DNA from: Membranihabitans marinus | Lineage (GTDB): Bacteria; Bacteroidota; Bacteroidia; Chitinophagales; Saprospiraceae | DNA: 64,000 nucleotides | Assembly: GCF_019802045.1 (NCBI RefSeq) | Contig: NZ_JAHVHU010000009.1 | Coordinates: 186,001-250,000 of the forward strand | Reading direction: 5' to 3' | Shown: positions 17,296-26,464 of the stretch, in pieces | How positions within the stretch are numbered: the first letter of the stretch is position 1 | Layout of the letters: each line of letters opens with the position of its first letter | Made by a program: the position numbers and the translations under genes | The notes under the pieces: generated by a model | Told to the model about the DNA's origin: nothing | What the model saw: the letters and a program-made list of their open reading frames with translations, nothing else | The model's database searches: none

Positions 17296-17414
17296 AGCAC
17301 CCATGTATAACTGTGTCATATTCGCTAAACAGGTAAAATTTGAGGATGGAAGCGCGAAATGGATCCTATACATTATTTATGATTCCATGCACTAGTGCGC
17401 CAGAGTTTCAGCTC

Positions 17415-17987
17415 TCACATTTTTCTGATCACAATGGGGTACTTCTCCAACAATCCGGCGAGTCTGCTCTGTGCGAATTCGGCTTTCTTGATTCGGTTGG
17501 TATCCAGATCGATCGAGAAGTGGTATGCGGTGGTGAAATCTGCTTTTTCCAGATTCGTCCGGTCAAAAACAGCGCCTTTTAAATTGCATTCATCCAATAT
17601 AGCTTCGGATAGATCGGCCTCTGTAAAGTCCACTTCTTCCAGTTGGGAGTCCTTAAAATGGGTTCTTTTGATGGAACAGTCAAAGAAGGACGAGTGGGTC
17701 AGAATACAATCCACAAACTCAAATTCAAGACCAAATTTGCTGCACAGTTCAAAATGAAGACCCAGCATTTTGCATGACGTAAACTTTACATTTTGAAACG
17801 AGGTGTTGTTCAGTCGAGCATTGCTCAAATCGCATTCCGAAAATTCGCAATCTACGAACTTGATTCCTGTCAGATCTGAATTGGAAAAGTTGCAGTTTGA
17901 AAAGGTGCAAAATTCATACTCCCCTTTTTCTAACGGGGTTTCGGTAAAGTCTTTTTGCTTGTAATTCTGGTCTTCTATGTATGTCAT
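17415..17987 (-). CDS. Pentapeptide-repeat protein, Qnr/McbG-like
   Basis: A 190-residue right-handed quadrilateral beta-helix protein built of A(D/N)LXX-type pentapeptides, for example CNFSNSDLTG, CEFSECDLSNARL, VDFTEADLSEAILDECNLKG and TNLEKADF. A non-repeat break at about 82-95 (LGLHFELCSKFGLEF) and the C-terminal helix SRLAGLLEKYPIVI are both features of the Qnr-like group, which mimics DNA and protects gyrase in some members (family knowledge). Whether this one does is unknown. Cytoplasmic, single gene, flanked on each side by a small inverted-repeat element. Confidence 0.8.
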   Translation of the reverse strand: MTYIEDQNYKQKDFTETPLEKGEYEFCTFSNCNFSNSDLTGIKFVDCEFSECDLSNARLNNTSFQNVKFTSCKMLGLHFELCSKFGLEFEFVDCILTHSSFFDCSIKRTHFKDSQLEEVDFTEADLSEAILDECNLKGAVFDRTNLEKADFTTAYHFSIDLDTNRIKKAEFAQSRLAGLLEKYPIVIRKM

Positions 17988-18155
17988 TTGGTGTGTTTTA
18001 TCTAACAGATGGTTTTACCCGGTATGTATGAATTGAGTGAGCAGCTGAATCACATACAATTGGGTTGTTTAGTTGTTTGTACGTAGTTCATAATTGCAAA
18101 GATTTTAACAAAAACGGGATGGACAAACTTGTCCGACTCGTCTAAAACAGACATA

Positions 18156-18280
18156 TATTTAGCGTGTTTTTGCCCGGGATAATGGAGCTTCAGCTCCGTT
18201 CTTTGAAATTCTGATTAGAATGCAGAAGGCGCTGTCAGAGCTGGAGCTCTAACTTCCCAGGGGATCAACAGCGCTAAATA
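18156..18280. repeat. 125-bp inverted-repeat element, TATTTAGCG ends
   Basis: Inverted ends TATTTAGCG (18156-18164) and CGCTAAATA (18272-18280). Inside lie GGAGCTTCAGCTCC and GAGCTGGAGCTC palindromes and a TTTTTGCCCGGG word resembling the start of the 17157 element. The rest of the 17988-18339 gap is featureless. Confidence 0.6.
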
Positions 18281-18339
18281 CATATTCAGGCGGAATGATT
18301 TGACAGTGATACCATGTACCACGACTCATGGTACGAACT

Positions 18340-18735
18340 TCATTCCCACCTTTTCAGCTTCAGCAGATCCTCTTTTAACTCGATGACTTCAAATCGGTGC
18401 GCGACCTCCGAATCCGGATTCAATATGGTGAGCACCCGGTTGGAATTCTCGTAGGTCCAGACTCCCTCCGTCATATAGTGGGCGTCATTGGGTGCTAATA
18501 CCAGGTAATGACAATCGTTGTGGGTTTTAAAATCAAAAACTTGTCTGAATCGGGCGGGTGGAAATTCTTTGTAATCATCAGGCCGGTATATCCGAATATC
18601 GTGCGAGGGGTTTTCTTCATACGATTCGATCCAGGTGTTTTTGAACAACGCAGGCTGGATGGTATCGATGTCATTCTTTTTCTGACAGCTGGTTGTAATG
18701 ACTAGAAGAACAAAAAGTACGGGCAATCGGTTCAT
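18340..18735 (-). CDS. Small lipoprotein, lipocalin-like, uncharacterised
   Basis: A 131-residue protein with a clear lipoprotein signal (MNRLPVLFVLLVITTSC, Cys17). The mature region has alternating strands, with FKNTWIESYEEN near the start and GVWTYENSNRVLTILNPDS further on, similar in outline to the lipocalin-like DUF families of Bacteroidota, where a short W-containing strand opens the barrel. No catalytic residues can be named. A heptamer tandem repeat begins about 42 bp before its start codon, in the promoter region. Confidence 0.6.
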   Translation of the reverse strand: MNRLPVLFVLLVITTSCQKKNDIDTIQPALFKNTWIESYEENPSHDIRIYRPDDYKEFPPARFRQVFDFKTHNDCHYLVLAPNDAHYMTEGVWTYENSNRVLTILNPDSEVAHRFEVIELKEDLLKLKRWE

Positions 18736-18776
18736 TATTGTTTTGTCAGGTGTTGCATTGTATTTCTAATTTTTTC

Positions 18777-18845
18777 CATTAACCATTAACCATTAACCAT
18801 TAACCATTAACCATTAAGCATTAACCATTAACCATTAACCATTAC
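18777..18845. repeat. Heptamer tandem repeat (CATTAAC)n, about ten units
   Basis: About ten consecutive 7-bp units CATTAAC, with one variant unit (GCATTAA). It lies 42-110 bp upstream of the minus-strand lipoprotein gene ending at 18735. A comparable 7-bp array at 45044-45112 also lies before a minus-strand start. Copy number may vary by slippage. The remaining bases of the 18736-19092 gap hold no gene. Confidence 0.9.
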
Positions 18846-19092
18846 CTCCACCGGAAATCCCTTCGCCTTCCAGGCTGCGATGATTTTCTCCAGTTGGTAA
18901 TTAGTTTGGCTTGAACATCATCCTGTCAATTTTTCTGGAAATCAAAAGCCTCACAAGCTTCCACTTGCTTAAGATACAAACTATCTCACATGTTTTTTGA
19001 ATAAATTAAACTAAAAGATTTGGAATCATTACTTTTATTATGTCCCACGTCGAACTGCAGTTTGTCGATTCGACGTAAAATAGAACACGACT

Positions 19093-19959
19093 ATGACAGA
19101 AAAAGACGAATTCGAGGAGATTCGGAAGCAGAAAGCCATTGATTCTGAGCTGGAGCATACCGAGGAATCCAAGGAGGATTCCCGGAAATCTCACCAGGAG
19201 ATCCTGAGTGAACAGATTGAAGAAGGTGAAGCCATCTACGATATCAATGAGCGGAGCATATTAATCAGCTCGTTCACCGCCGGCCTCGAAATCGGGTTTA
19301 GTTATCTGCTGATGGGTGCGGTTGTAACATTTTTTACGGGCAAACTGTCCGAAGAAGCCGTGATGAAAATGACCACGTTTGTCTATCCGGTCGGCTTTAT
19401 CATGGTGATATTGGGACGATCGATACTCTTTACCGAACAAACGTCATTATTGAGCCTTCCAGTTTTGAACAACAAACGGTCGGTCTGGGATCTGTTTAAA
19501 TTGTGGGGGCTGGTAATAACGGGGAATTTGTCCGGTGGGTTTTTAATGTCTGGTATTTTGATTTGGATCGGCCCAAAACTGGGAATTTCAGACCATGCAG
19601 CCGTTGAAGATATTGCCATCCATGTGACCGATCACCCGTGGTTTGTCATCCTGGTCAGCGCCATTCTAGCTGGTTGGTTGATGGGATTGCTGTCCTGGTT
19701 GCTGACTTCATCCCGGGATACGGTGAGCCGGATTTTGGTGATTTATATGATCACTGCGATCATGGGGTTTACAGGTTTACACCACAGTATTGTGGGGAAT
19801 GTCGAGGCCTTTTCCGGATTGGTGGTTTCTCCGGAAATAGATGCATGGGAGTATTTGAGGTTTATAGGCCTGGCGCTGATGGGGAATGGTATCGGAGGCG
19901 TGGTCTTTGTGGCCTTGCTGAGGTACCGCGCATTTATCAACAATATTGAGGACCTCTGA
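19093..19959 (+). CDS. Formate/nitrite transporter family protein (YfdC-like)
   Basis: A 288-residue membrane channel of the FNT family. An acidic, charged cytoplasmic N-terminus of about 55 residues precedes the six membrane segments, as in YfdC-type members. The first helix contains SSFTAGLEIGFSYLLMGAV, the half-helix region FTEQTSLLSLPVL follows the third, and the second half has GNLSGGFLMSG and GFTGLHHSIVGNVEAF, the places where FNT pore residues lie (GLHHSIVGN holds the central His). The likely cargo is a small monovalent anion such as formate or nitrite, but YfdC members are not characterised well. Single gene. Confidence 0.88.
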   Translation: MTEKDEFEEIRKQKAIDSELEHTEESKEDSRKSHQEILSEQIEEGEAIYDINERSILISSFTAGLEIGFSYLLMGAVVTFFTGKLSEEAVMKMTTFVYPVGFIMVILGRSILFTEQTSLLSLPVLNNKRSVWDLFKLWGLVITGNLSGGFLMSGILIWIGPKLGISDHAAVEDIAIHVTDHPWFVILVSAILAGWLMGLLSWLLTSSRDTVSRILVIYMITAIMGFTGLHHSIVGNVEAFSGLVVSPEIDAWEYLRFIGLALMGNGIGGVVFVALLRYRAFINNIEDL

Positions 19960-20056
19960 TATTCATTTTTTTACTAACCCATTTGTTCCATAGCTTTTTG
20001 AATTTTGAGATGGGCATTAACAATCTCTGGTTAAAAAAGAGTCGTTCTTATGGAGC

Positions 20057-20497
20057 TCAGTTCAAGCTAAAATAAAACAATCCGGGCTGGTCCTTACGAT
20101 TTTTAAATTTCCGTCGAATCAATCGGGATGTTACATGCCATGGACCTTTTTTTGAAAAATGCTTCAGTTTGATTTTGACCAGAAAATTATTGTTTTGATG
20201 GAAGTATATTTTTACCGCAGCTTTGGAAGGATGGACTTTCAATTTCCTTATGGTTCCCGCATATTCTTGGGGAGTGCTCGAATCCGGTGATGAAAAGTGG
20301 ACTTTTCCGTGGTGGAACACATAGTCCACGTCCTTGCCCGAGAGGACAAAATCAAGGGTGTCTATTTCACCATAATCTGAGATGTATTTCATAACCTCAC
20401 CATCCGTCAGGACAGTTTCCAAAATGGAAACTGTAGGATTCTGGGCTGAGACCTTTGAAACCGATGAAGCCACCAGTAAAAGTAAAATGTATTTCAT
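20057..20497 (-). CDS. Secreted protein of unknown function
   Basis: A 146-residue protein with a cleavable signal peptide (MKYILLLLVASSVSKVSAQ, cut after AQ or SA). The mature part is basic at its C-terminus (TSRLIRRKFKNRKDQPG) and has no domain I recognise. It probably acts in the periplasm or outside. Convergent with the FNT gene; the 97-bp space between them holds no clear terminator. Confidence 0.6.
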   Translation of the reverse strand: MKYILLLLVASSVSKVSAQNPTVSILETVLTDGEVMKYISDYGEIDTLDFVLSGKDVDYVFHHGKVHFSSPDSSTPQEYAGTIRKLKVHPSKAAVKIYFHQNNNFLVKIKLKHFSKKGPWHVTSRLIRRKFKNRKDQPGLFYFSLN

Positions 20498-20790
20498 GCC
20501 AATTCTATTTTCTTTGGTTCTAGGACGTACAGCCCGCCCTGATTGTTACAGCGCTAGCTTGAATTTCTCCATTCTAAGAGAGTTACATATTGATTTCATT
20601 AGAATCGTTTTTGAACTATTTCGCTGTATTTTCTTTTTTAATGAGAATCATTTACTAATTCGCAACATGCGAGCTTGAGAGGAAATATATATGGTTTTCG
20701 CATAATCATAAATGAGCTGTGCCGCAAACATGATAAGTTCTGCGTTTTTATGACACCAATAATTTATGTTTTGATTTAAACTTCCTATTC

Positions 20791-21282
20791 ATGACATCAA
20801 ATACTTATATTGATTTTAGCGAACAACACGATTTGTCACCATGGGAAATCCAGAATGATACCGTGATGGGTGGACTGTCCCACAGTAAACTGGTCTGCAA
20901 TGAAGCAGGAAATGGCGTTTTCAAAGGCAAGGTTTCTCTGGAGAACAATGGCGGGTTTGCGATGGTGCAGTATTATGGCAAACCATGGAATGTTTCGGAA
21001 TATTCAACAGTCCTAATACGGGTCAAAGGCGATGGGAAGCGTTACCAATTTCGGATCAAGAATCAACGGAACGACCGGCATTCCTATATTCAGTATTTTG
21101 AAACCAATGGAAAATGGCAAACAATATCGATTTCTCTGGACAAGTTGACCCCTTGGTTTCGCGGTAAAAAACTGGACCAGTCAAATTTTAAAGGTGATTG
21201 CATCGAAGGGATTGCTTTTTTGATCGGAAATGGGAAAGACGAGGATTTTAGTTTGGAAATTGATAAGATCATGTTCGGATGA
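20791..21282 (+). CDS. CIA30 family protein
   Basis: A 163-residue protein matching the CIA30 (complex I intermediate-associated protein 30/NDUFAF1) beta-jelly-roll: DTVMGGLSHSK, GGFAMVQYYGKPWNVSEY, VLIRVKGDGKRYQFRIKN, WQTISISLDKLTPWFRG and IEGIAFLIGNG are in the expected order. Bacterial members are not known to assemble complex I, so the role is unclear. It overlaps the ABC transporter ATPase gene by 4 bp (ATGA), which makes translational coupling likely and links it to the AttH-type transporter. Confidence 0.85.
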   Translation: MTSNTYIDFSEQHDLSPWEIQNDTVMGGLSHSKLVCNEAGNGVFKGKVSLENNGGFAMVQYYGKPWNVSEYSTVLIRVKGDGKRYQFRIKNQRNDRHSYIQYFETNGKWQTISISLDKLTPWFRGKKLDQSNFKGDCIEGIAFLIGNGKDEDFSLEIDKIMFG

Positions 21283-21989
21283 ATAACGAACCATACATAT
21301 CGCTGGGTCGGTTGACCAAAAGCTATCAGGAAGGATCTGTAACGCGGGCTGTTCTCAGGGATCTCAGTCTGGATATGGATGAAGGGGAAATGATTGTTCT
21401 CCTGGGGCGGTCCGGGTCTGGAAAAAGCACACTGCTGAATTTGATCAGCGGAATTGATAAGCCGGATACGGGAAAGGTTTTAATCGGGGGTACAAACCTG
21501 GTTTCGTTGAATGAAAAACAAAGAACCCTCTTTCGCCGGAATAACATCGGCTTTGTGTTTCAATCGTTCAATCTGATTTCGACGTTGACGGTGCATGAAA
21601 ATGTACTGTTGCCGCTGAAGTTAAAAAACAACGCTGATCGGGAAGCGTTCCGGAAAGCCACCCGGTTTTTGGAAGAGGTAGGATTGGGCGATCGGGGTGA
21701 TAGTTATCCAGACCGGCTGTCTGGCGGGGAGCGGCAACGAGTGGCTATTGCCCGGGCATTGGCCAATGAACCGCTGCTGATCCTGGCTGACGAACCTACT
21801 GGCAACCTGGATTACAAGACCGGCCAACTCATCCTCAAAATGCTGCATACGCTGGTTCGAAAAAACAATCGAACGATAATCATAGCTACCCACGATCGGG
21901 ATATATGCCAAATTGCGGATCGTGTCTTCAATTTGCAAGACGGGGTGCTGAATGAAGTGAAAAACCACACTGAAATTACCGGGGAATGA
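21279..21989 (+). CDS. ABC transporter ATP-binding protein, LolD/MacB type
   Basis: A 236-residue ATPase. Walker [10 protein letters not shown] is at 43-51, Q-loop Gln95, signature LSGGE at 147-151, Walker B LLILADEP at 166-173 and the switch His205. The sequence is of the LolD/MacB/FtsE subgroup that powers MacB-type or lipoprotein-release permeases. Its start overlaps the preceding CIA30 gene by 4 bp and its end overlaps the permease by 4 bp, so all are one transcript. It would energise the FtsX-type permease encoded next. Confidence 0.93.
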   Translation: MNNEPYISLGRLTKSYQEGSVTRAVLRDLSLDMDEGEMIVLLGRSGSGKSTLLNLISGIDKPDTGKVLIGGTNLVSLNEKQRTLFRRNNIGFVFQSFNLISTLTVHENVLLPLKLKNNADREAFRKATRFLEEVGLGDRGDSYPDRLSGGERQRVAIARALANEPLLILADEPTGNLDYKTGQLILKMLHTLVRKNNRTIIIATHDRDICQIADRVFNLQDGVLNEVKNHTEITGE

Positions 21990-24535
21990 AGCGGTCCAAA
22001 ACGAATCTCCTGTGGCGATCCAGCATCCGGTTTTTGTTGCAGCATCCCTGGCACTTCGCACTCTCTATACTGGGGGTAGCCTTGGGGGTGTCCATGGTGG
22101 TCTCCATTGATCTGTCGAACAGCTCTGCCCAAAAAGCCTTTTCACTATCTACGCAGGCGGTCACCGGTGAGGCTACGCATCAGGTCACCGGAGCTGCTGA
22201 CGGGCTCGATGAGTCGGTCTATCGTCAACTTAGAATGGCGGAGAAACCGCTGAAGTCCGCACCGGTCGTAGAAGGTTATGGTCGTCTTTCCGTAGTGAAC
22301 AGGACCTTCCGGATCCTGGGGGTAGATCCCATCGCAGAAGCCCCCTTCCGCAGTTTTGCTAGTCAGAAAGCAGGGATTAACCTCTCTGATTTTATCAGCG
22401 GAGAAACTACAGGGCTAGTTTCGCACGATGTGGCGAGTGAACTCGGTCTGGCTGTGGAGGACACGTTGATGGTGTCAGTGAGTGGACACACTTTTCCGCT
22501 GCGATTGATCGGTCTGATTAACCCCGACAACGACCAGACCCGCCGGGCTCTCGAGAATTTATTGGTTGTGGATATTGGAACAGCCCAGAAACTCCTGAAT
22601 ATGCCCGGGAAATTATCGCGAATCGATCTGATCCTGCCGGAAAACACCAACGAAAGAGCCATTAAAAACATCACGACTTTGTTGCCGGAAGGTGCTGATC
22701 TGTCGCGCTCGGACTCCAGATCACAGGCTGTCTCGCAGATGATCAATGCTTTTGAGTTCAACCTGCAGGCACTGAGTATGCTGGCCTTATTGGTGGGGAT
22801 GTTCTTGATCTACAATACCATGACATTTTCTGTGGTGCAGCGACGACCCCTGATCGGTCGTCTCAGGGGAATTGGTGTGACGAAGCGAGAAATTCTCCGG
22901 GTCGTGGTTCAGGAAGCGATTCTGATTGGAGTGATCGGTACGGCGATCGGAATTTTGGCCGGATTTTTCTTAGCGCAGGTTTTGCTAAAGTTGGTGACCC
23001 AATCGATAAATGATCTTTATTTTGTGGTCTCCGTGCAAGAGTTGTCGATCGGGATTTATCCCTTGATCAAAGCGGCTGTTTTGGGAATGGGCGCCACCCT
23101 GTTGGCCGCCTATTGGCCGGCTCGGGAGGCATCCAATGCCGAAGTTTCCACCGTTCTTAACCGGTCGTCCAGTGAATCAAAAATCAAAGGCAGGATAGGG
23201 ACACTGGCTCTTGCGGGAATCGTAGTCGGAGGCCTGGGGGGTGGTCTTCTTCTTATTCCAAATGGGAGAATAGGGATGGGGTACGTTTCTTTGCTGATGA
23301 TTATTATCGGATTCTCATTGACGATTCCACTATTGGTTACAGGCTTGACTGGATTGATCCGTCCGGTTTTGAGCACCATAAATGGATTGATCGGTAAAAT
23401 GTCTGCTCAGGGAATTGTGACGGAACTGAGCCGGACTTCTGTGGCCATCGCGTCCCTCGTCGTTGCGGTAGCCGCTACCGTGGGCGTGGGGGTTATGGTG
23501 GATAGTTTCCGCACGACCGTTGTGTCGTGGCTGGAGATCCAATTACAAGCGGATGTTTATGTGCAGGTTCCACGGGCAGTGACGCGCAAAGCGGATGGAG
23601 AACTGGATCCGACCGTTGTCCTTCGTCTGAAACAAACGGATGGAGTCGCAGGTTTTCATACGGTACGGAGTGTAGATGTCCACACAAACTTTGGAATTGA
23701 TCAACTGGTGGCGGTGGACAATGAGGTAAGTTCGCACAATACCTATCAGATGAAGGAAAGCGAACCCGGTTTTTGGAACCGCTTTAGAAACGAAGCTATC
23801 GTCATGGTTTCGGAAGTCTATGCGTATCGACATCATGTTGACTTAGGCGATTCGGTTTTTATACGGACTGACCGTGGTAGAGCAGGATTTCAGGTGGCCG
23901 GTATATTCTATGACTATGCCTCCGATCTCGGGACCATAACGATCAGCCGGAATACCTACGATGCGTATTTTGATGATCCGGCGGTTTCCGGTCTTGCCTT
24001 GTATGCGACGGATGGGGCGGATGTGGATGAGTTGGTGAAACGGCTTCGAAGCAGGTCAGAGGGTCTGCAGGAAGTACTGATTCAGTCCAACCGCGGACTT
24101 CGGGAGGCCTCGATCGCAATTTTTGACCGGACCTTTACGGTGACGATCGTACTTCGGATGCTCGCCATGCTAGTGGCTTTTGTCGGGGTGTTGAGTGCAC
24201 TGATGGCGATTCAGCTGGAGCGGAAAAGAGAGCATGCGGTGATGAGAGCGAACGGAATGACGCCCGGGCAGTTATGGAGTTATGTGATCACACAGAGTGG
24301 GGCCATGGGTTTGATAGCAGGTATATTGTCCTTGCCTTTGGGCATCATAATGGCGTATATTCTGGTGTATGTGATCAATATGCGATCATTTGGCTGGACC
24401 TTGCAGTTGATGGTTTCGCCCGCACTGCTCATGCAGGCTGTCTTACTGGCTTTTTTGGCAGCATTACTAGCTGGTATTTATCCATCCTATAAAATGGCCA
24501 AAGCCAGCCCGGCCGATGCATTGCGTAATAATTAG
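21986..24535 (+). CDS. ABC transporter permease, two FtsX domains
   Basis: An 849-residue inner-membrane protein. A first membrane helix (about 17-37) is followed by a large extracytoplasmic MacB-like domain, then two FtsX modules: about 255-385 (LLVGMFLIYNTMTFSVVQRR onwards) and about 720-845 (MLVAFVGVLSALMAIQLERKREHAV to the C-terminus), with a second extracytoplasmic domain between helices at about 480 and 720. This arrangement is that of AttF/AttG or LolCE-like mechanotransmission permeases. It pairs with the ATPase directly upstream, and a CrtC/AttH-like protein follows after 12 bp, as in AttEFGH-type systems. Confidence 0.9.
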   Translation: MKRSKTNLLWRSSIRFLLQHPWHFALSILGVALGVSMVVSIDLSNSSAQKAFSLSTQAVTGEATHQVTGAADGLDESVYRQLRMAEKPLKSAPVVEGYGRLSVVNRTFRILGVDPIAEAPFRSFASQKAGINLSDFISGETTGLVSHDVASELGLAVEDTLMVSVSGHTFPLRLIGLINPDNDQTRRALENLLVVDIGTAQKLLNMPGKLSRIDLILPENTNERAIKNITTLLPEGADLSRSDSRSQAVSQMINAFEFNLQALSMLALLVGMFLIYNTMTFSVVQRRPLIGRLRGIGVTKREILRVVVQEAILIGVIGTAIGILAGFFLAQVLLKLVTQSINDLYFVVSVQELSIGIYPLIKAAVLGMGATLLAAYWPAREASNAEVSTVLNRSSSESKIKGRIGTLALAGIVVGGLGGGLLLIPNGRIGMGYVSLLMIIIGFSLTIPLLVTGLTGLIRPVLSTINGLIGKMSAQGIVTELSRTSVAIASLVVAVAATVGVGVMVDSFRTTVVSWLEIQLQADVYVQVPRAVTRKADGELDPTVVLRLKQTDGVAGFHTVRSVDVHTNFGIDQLVAVDNEVSSHNTYQMKESEPGFWNRFRNEAIVMVSEVYAYRHHVDLGDSVFIRTDRGRAGFQVAGIFYDYASDLGTITISRNTYDAYFDDPAVSGLALYATDGADVDELVKRLRSRSEGLQEVLIQSNRGLREASIAIFDRTFTVTIVLRMLAMLVAFVGVLSALMAIQLERKREHAVMRANGMTPGQLWSYVITQSGAMGLIAGILSLPLGIIMAYILVYVINMRSFGWTLQLMVSPALLMQAVLLAFLAALLAGIYPSYKMAKASPADALRNN

Positions 24536-24547
24536 AAGAAAAACAGT

Positions 24548-25729
24548 ATGAAACTATCCGGATGGTTTGTTATTGGGTTTTTGACAATGGCAGTTATTGG
24601 CGTCATCTGGTGGATTTCGATCCCACCTGAGGTTGAAATTCGTACGTCATTGTCGGCCGTGGATGCGATGAGTGGAGATACGGAAGGGTATCTACGTGCC
24701 GACGGGCCGCGTGAATTTGTGTTCCCCGATGATCACGGAGCACATGAGGGCTTCAAAACGGAATGGTGGTATTATACCGGTAATTTGTTTACCGGGGATG
24801 GTCGGCAATTCGGGTATCAGTTCACCATTTTTAGGAATCAATTAAATCCACCAGCGGAAGGGGTGGATACGGTTACGGAAGAATCAGGTTGGAGTACTGA
24901 TCAATTTTATCTGGGCCATTTTGCCCTGTCTGATGTGGAAAATAAAAACCATATTTATGAGGAGCGATCGAGCCGGGGCGCGATTGGACTGGCGGGAGCC
25001 CGGGCTGTGCCTTATCGCATTTGGCTGGAAGATTGGGAGGTGCAACGAGTCGGTGGTGAATCTGGTTCTGATCCACGTTTTCCGGTTCGGCTCAAAGCCA
25101 AAATGGTGGGTGGTGCCGCCATTGACCTACAGATCACGCCGGCAAAACCACTGGTGCTGCAAGGTGATAGAGGCTATGATCAAAAAGGATCAACCGCAGG
25201 GAATGCATCTTATTACCTTTCCTTCACTCGGATGGATACGAAAGGTACTTTGAAAATTAATGACCAATTATTTGAAGTATCTGGCCACAGCTGGATGGAT
25301 CACGAATGGAGCACCTCTGCCCTGGACGAAGACCAGAAAGGCTGGGACTGGTTTTCCATCCAACTGTCCAACGGGTATGATCTGATGTACTATCAACTCC
25401 GGCTAAAGGATGGCTCTGTCAGTAGGTTTAAAGCCGTCACGTTGGTAGATCCGGCGGGTGAAAAGGTGCCGATCGATCAGGAAGATGCTACCCTTGAAGT
25501 ACTGGATCATTGGGAAAGCCCGCACAGCAAATCCAGTTACCCATCCCAATGGAAATTGACGATACCACGGGTCGATTTATCACTGGATATAAATACGGTA
25601 TTTCCGGATCAGGAAATGGATGTGTCCGTTCGGTATTATGAAGGAGCGGTGGCCGTAGCCGGGACCATGAACGGGGAAGAAATTAGCGGCCATGGGTTTA
25701 TTGAAATGACAGGGTATGAAGGTAAATAG
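24548..25729 (+). CDS. AttH/CrtC-like lipocalin-fold protein
   Basis: A 393-residue protein with an N-terminal membrane anchor or signal segment (MKLSGWFVIGFLTMAVIGVI). The mature part carries the marks of the AttH/hydroxyneurosporene-synthase (CrtC) family: FPDDHGAHEGFKTEWWYYTG at about 58-77, FGYQFTIFRNQL, and GHSWMDHEWSTSAL at about 246-259 in the second barrel. It is likely periplasmic. Association with a LolD-type ATPase and an FtsX permease is the known AttEFGH context, where the substrate is a lipid or similar hydrophobic compound that has not been proved. It closes the four-gene operon. Confidence 0.88.
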   Translation: MKLSGWFVIGFLTMAVIGVIWWISIPPEVEIRTSLSAVDAMSGDTEGYLRADGPREFVFPDDHGAHEGFKTEWWYYTGNLFTGDGRQFGYQFTIFRNQLNPPAEGVDTVTEESGWSTDQFYLGHFALSDVENKNHIYEERSSRGAIGLAGARAVPYRIWLEDWEVQRVGGESGSDPRFPVRLKAKMVGGAAIDLQITPAKPLVLQGDRGYDQKGSTAGNASYYLSFTRMDTKGTLKINDQLFEVSGHSWMDHEWSTSALDEDQKGWDWFSIQLSNGYDLMYYQLRLKDGSVSRFKAVTLVDPAGEKVPIDQEDATLEVLDHWESPHSKSSYPSQWKLTIPRVDLSLDINTVFPDQEMDVSVRYYEGAVAVAGTMNGEEISGHGFIEMTGYEGK

Positions 25730-25861
25730 TCACGTGGAGGTGTAATGACGAATTTATTCATGGATTTATAGATAGTGCGAAGGAGTGTTTCGGCTGATAT
25801 GTAGTAGAAAATTTCCCTAAATTTGAAACTAATATTTATTGTTGGATGTTACAAAATTATT

Positions 25862-26464
25862 ATGTACACCTGTGAGATTAAAAGAGAAAGCACCAATAGA
25901 TTCAGGTTTGAATGCCTGGATTCACGAGGTTATCCTATATTAAGAAGTGCTGATCTTGATTCGCGAGAAGAGGCTTTGACAAAATTAAGCTGTTATTTGA
26001 ATCCTGATTCAACGGATTATATCTTTGAGTTTTGTGAGGATGAGGATTGTCACTATTTTAAAATCACTTTAGATGGTGTTGTTCTTTTGGAGAGTCGTTC
26101 ATTTGATAATAAAAAGACTGCATATGATTTTATGGTAGAAATGAAGAGTGGTTGCAAAATAAGCCATATCATCGATAAATCTTTCGAGGATGCTTGTTAT
26201 TATCTAAGCTGTACTTCCCGGCTTCAGTTCAGATCACTGCTGAAAGTTGAATTAGAAAAGGATGATGATCAATTTGTGGGATCCATACCAGAATTAAATA
26301 TTTTTGCATATTCCAATGACCTCAATGAAGTCATTGATGAAATAAAATTAGATTTAGACGATTTGTTTAATGATCTCTTCGTAGAACATCACACCTTATC
26401 TTCAAGAGCAAAATCAATTAAGGATATCTTCAAATCTAAATTGCAGTTGGATGCCGTTTCGTAG
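25862..26464 (+). CDS. YegP-like repeats with C-terminal HicB-like domain
   Basis: The frame is open from 25823, but the start at 25862 (MYTCEIKRES) is more likely because the first 13 codons look like leader sequence. The protein is about 200 residues. Two units, FRFECLDSRGYPILRSADL and YFKITLDGVVLLESRSF, resemble DUF1508/YegP repeats. Residues about 135-180 (LEKDDDQFVGSIPELNIFAY and NEVIDEIKLDLDDLF) look like the partial RNase-H fold of HicB antitoxins. The last 14 bp overlap a small following gene, the tight linkage typical of toxin-antitoxin pairs. Function as an antitoxin is inference. Composition is AT-rich compared with the operon before it. Confidence 0.55.
   Translation: MYTCEIKRESTNRFRFECLDSRGYPILRSADLDSREEALTKLSCYLNPDSTDYIFEFCEDEDCHYFKITLDGVVLLESRSFDNKKTAYDFMVEMKSGCKISHIIDKSFEDACYYLSCTSRLQFRSLLKVELEKDDDQFVGSIPELNIFAYSNDLNEVIDEIKLDLDDLFNDLFVEHHTLSSRAKSIKDIFKSKLQLDAVS

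Noticed and set aside
18777-18845. Heptamer array considered as a CRISPR array
   Set aside because: Units are 7 bp with no spacers and no cas genes are present.
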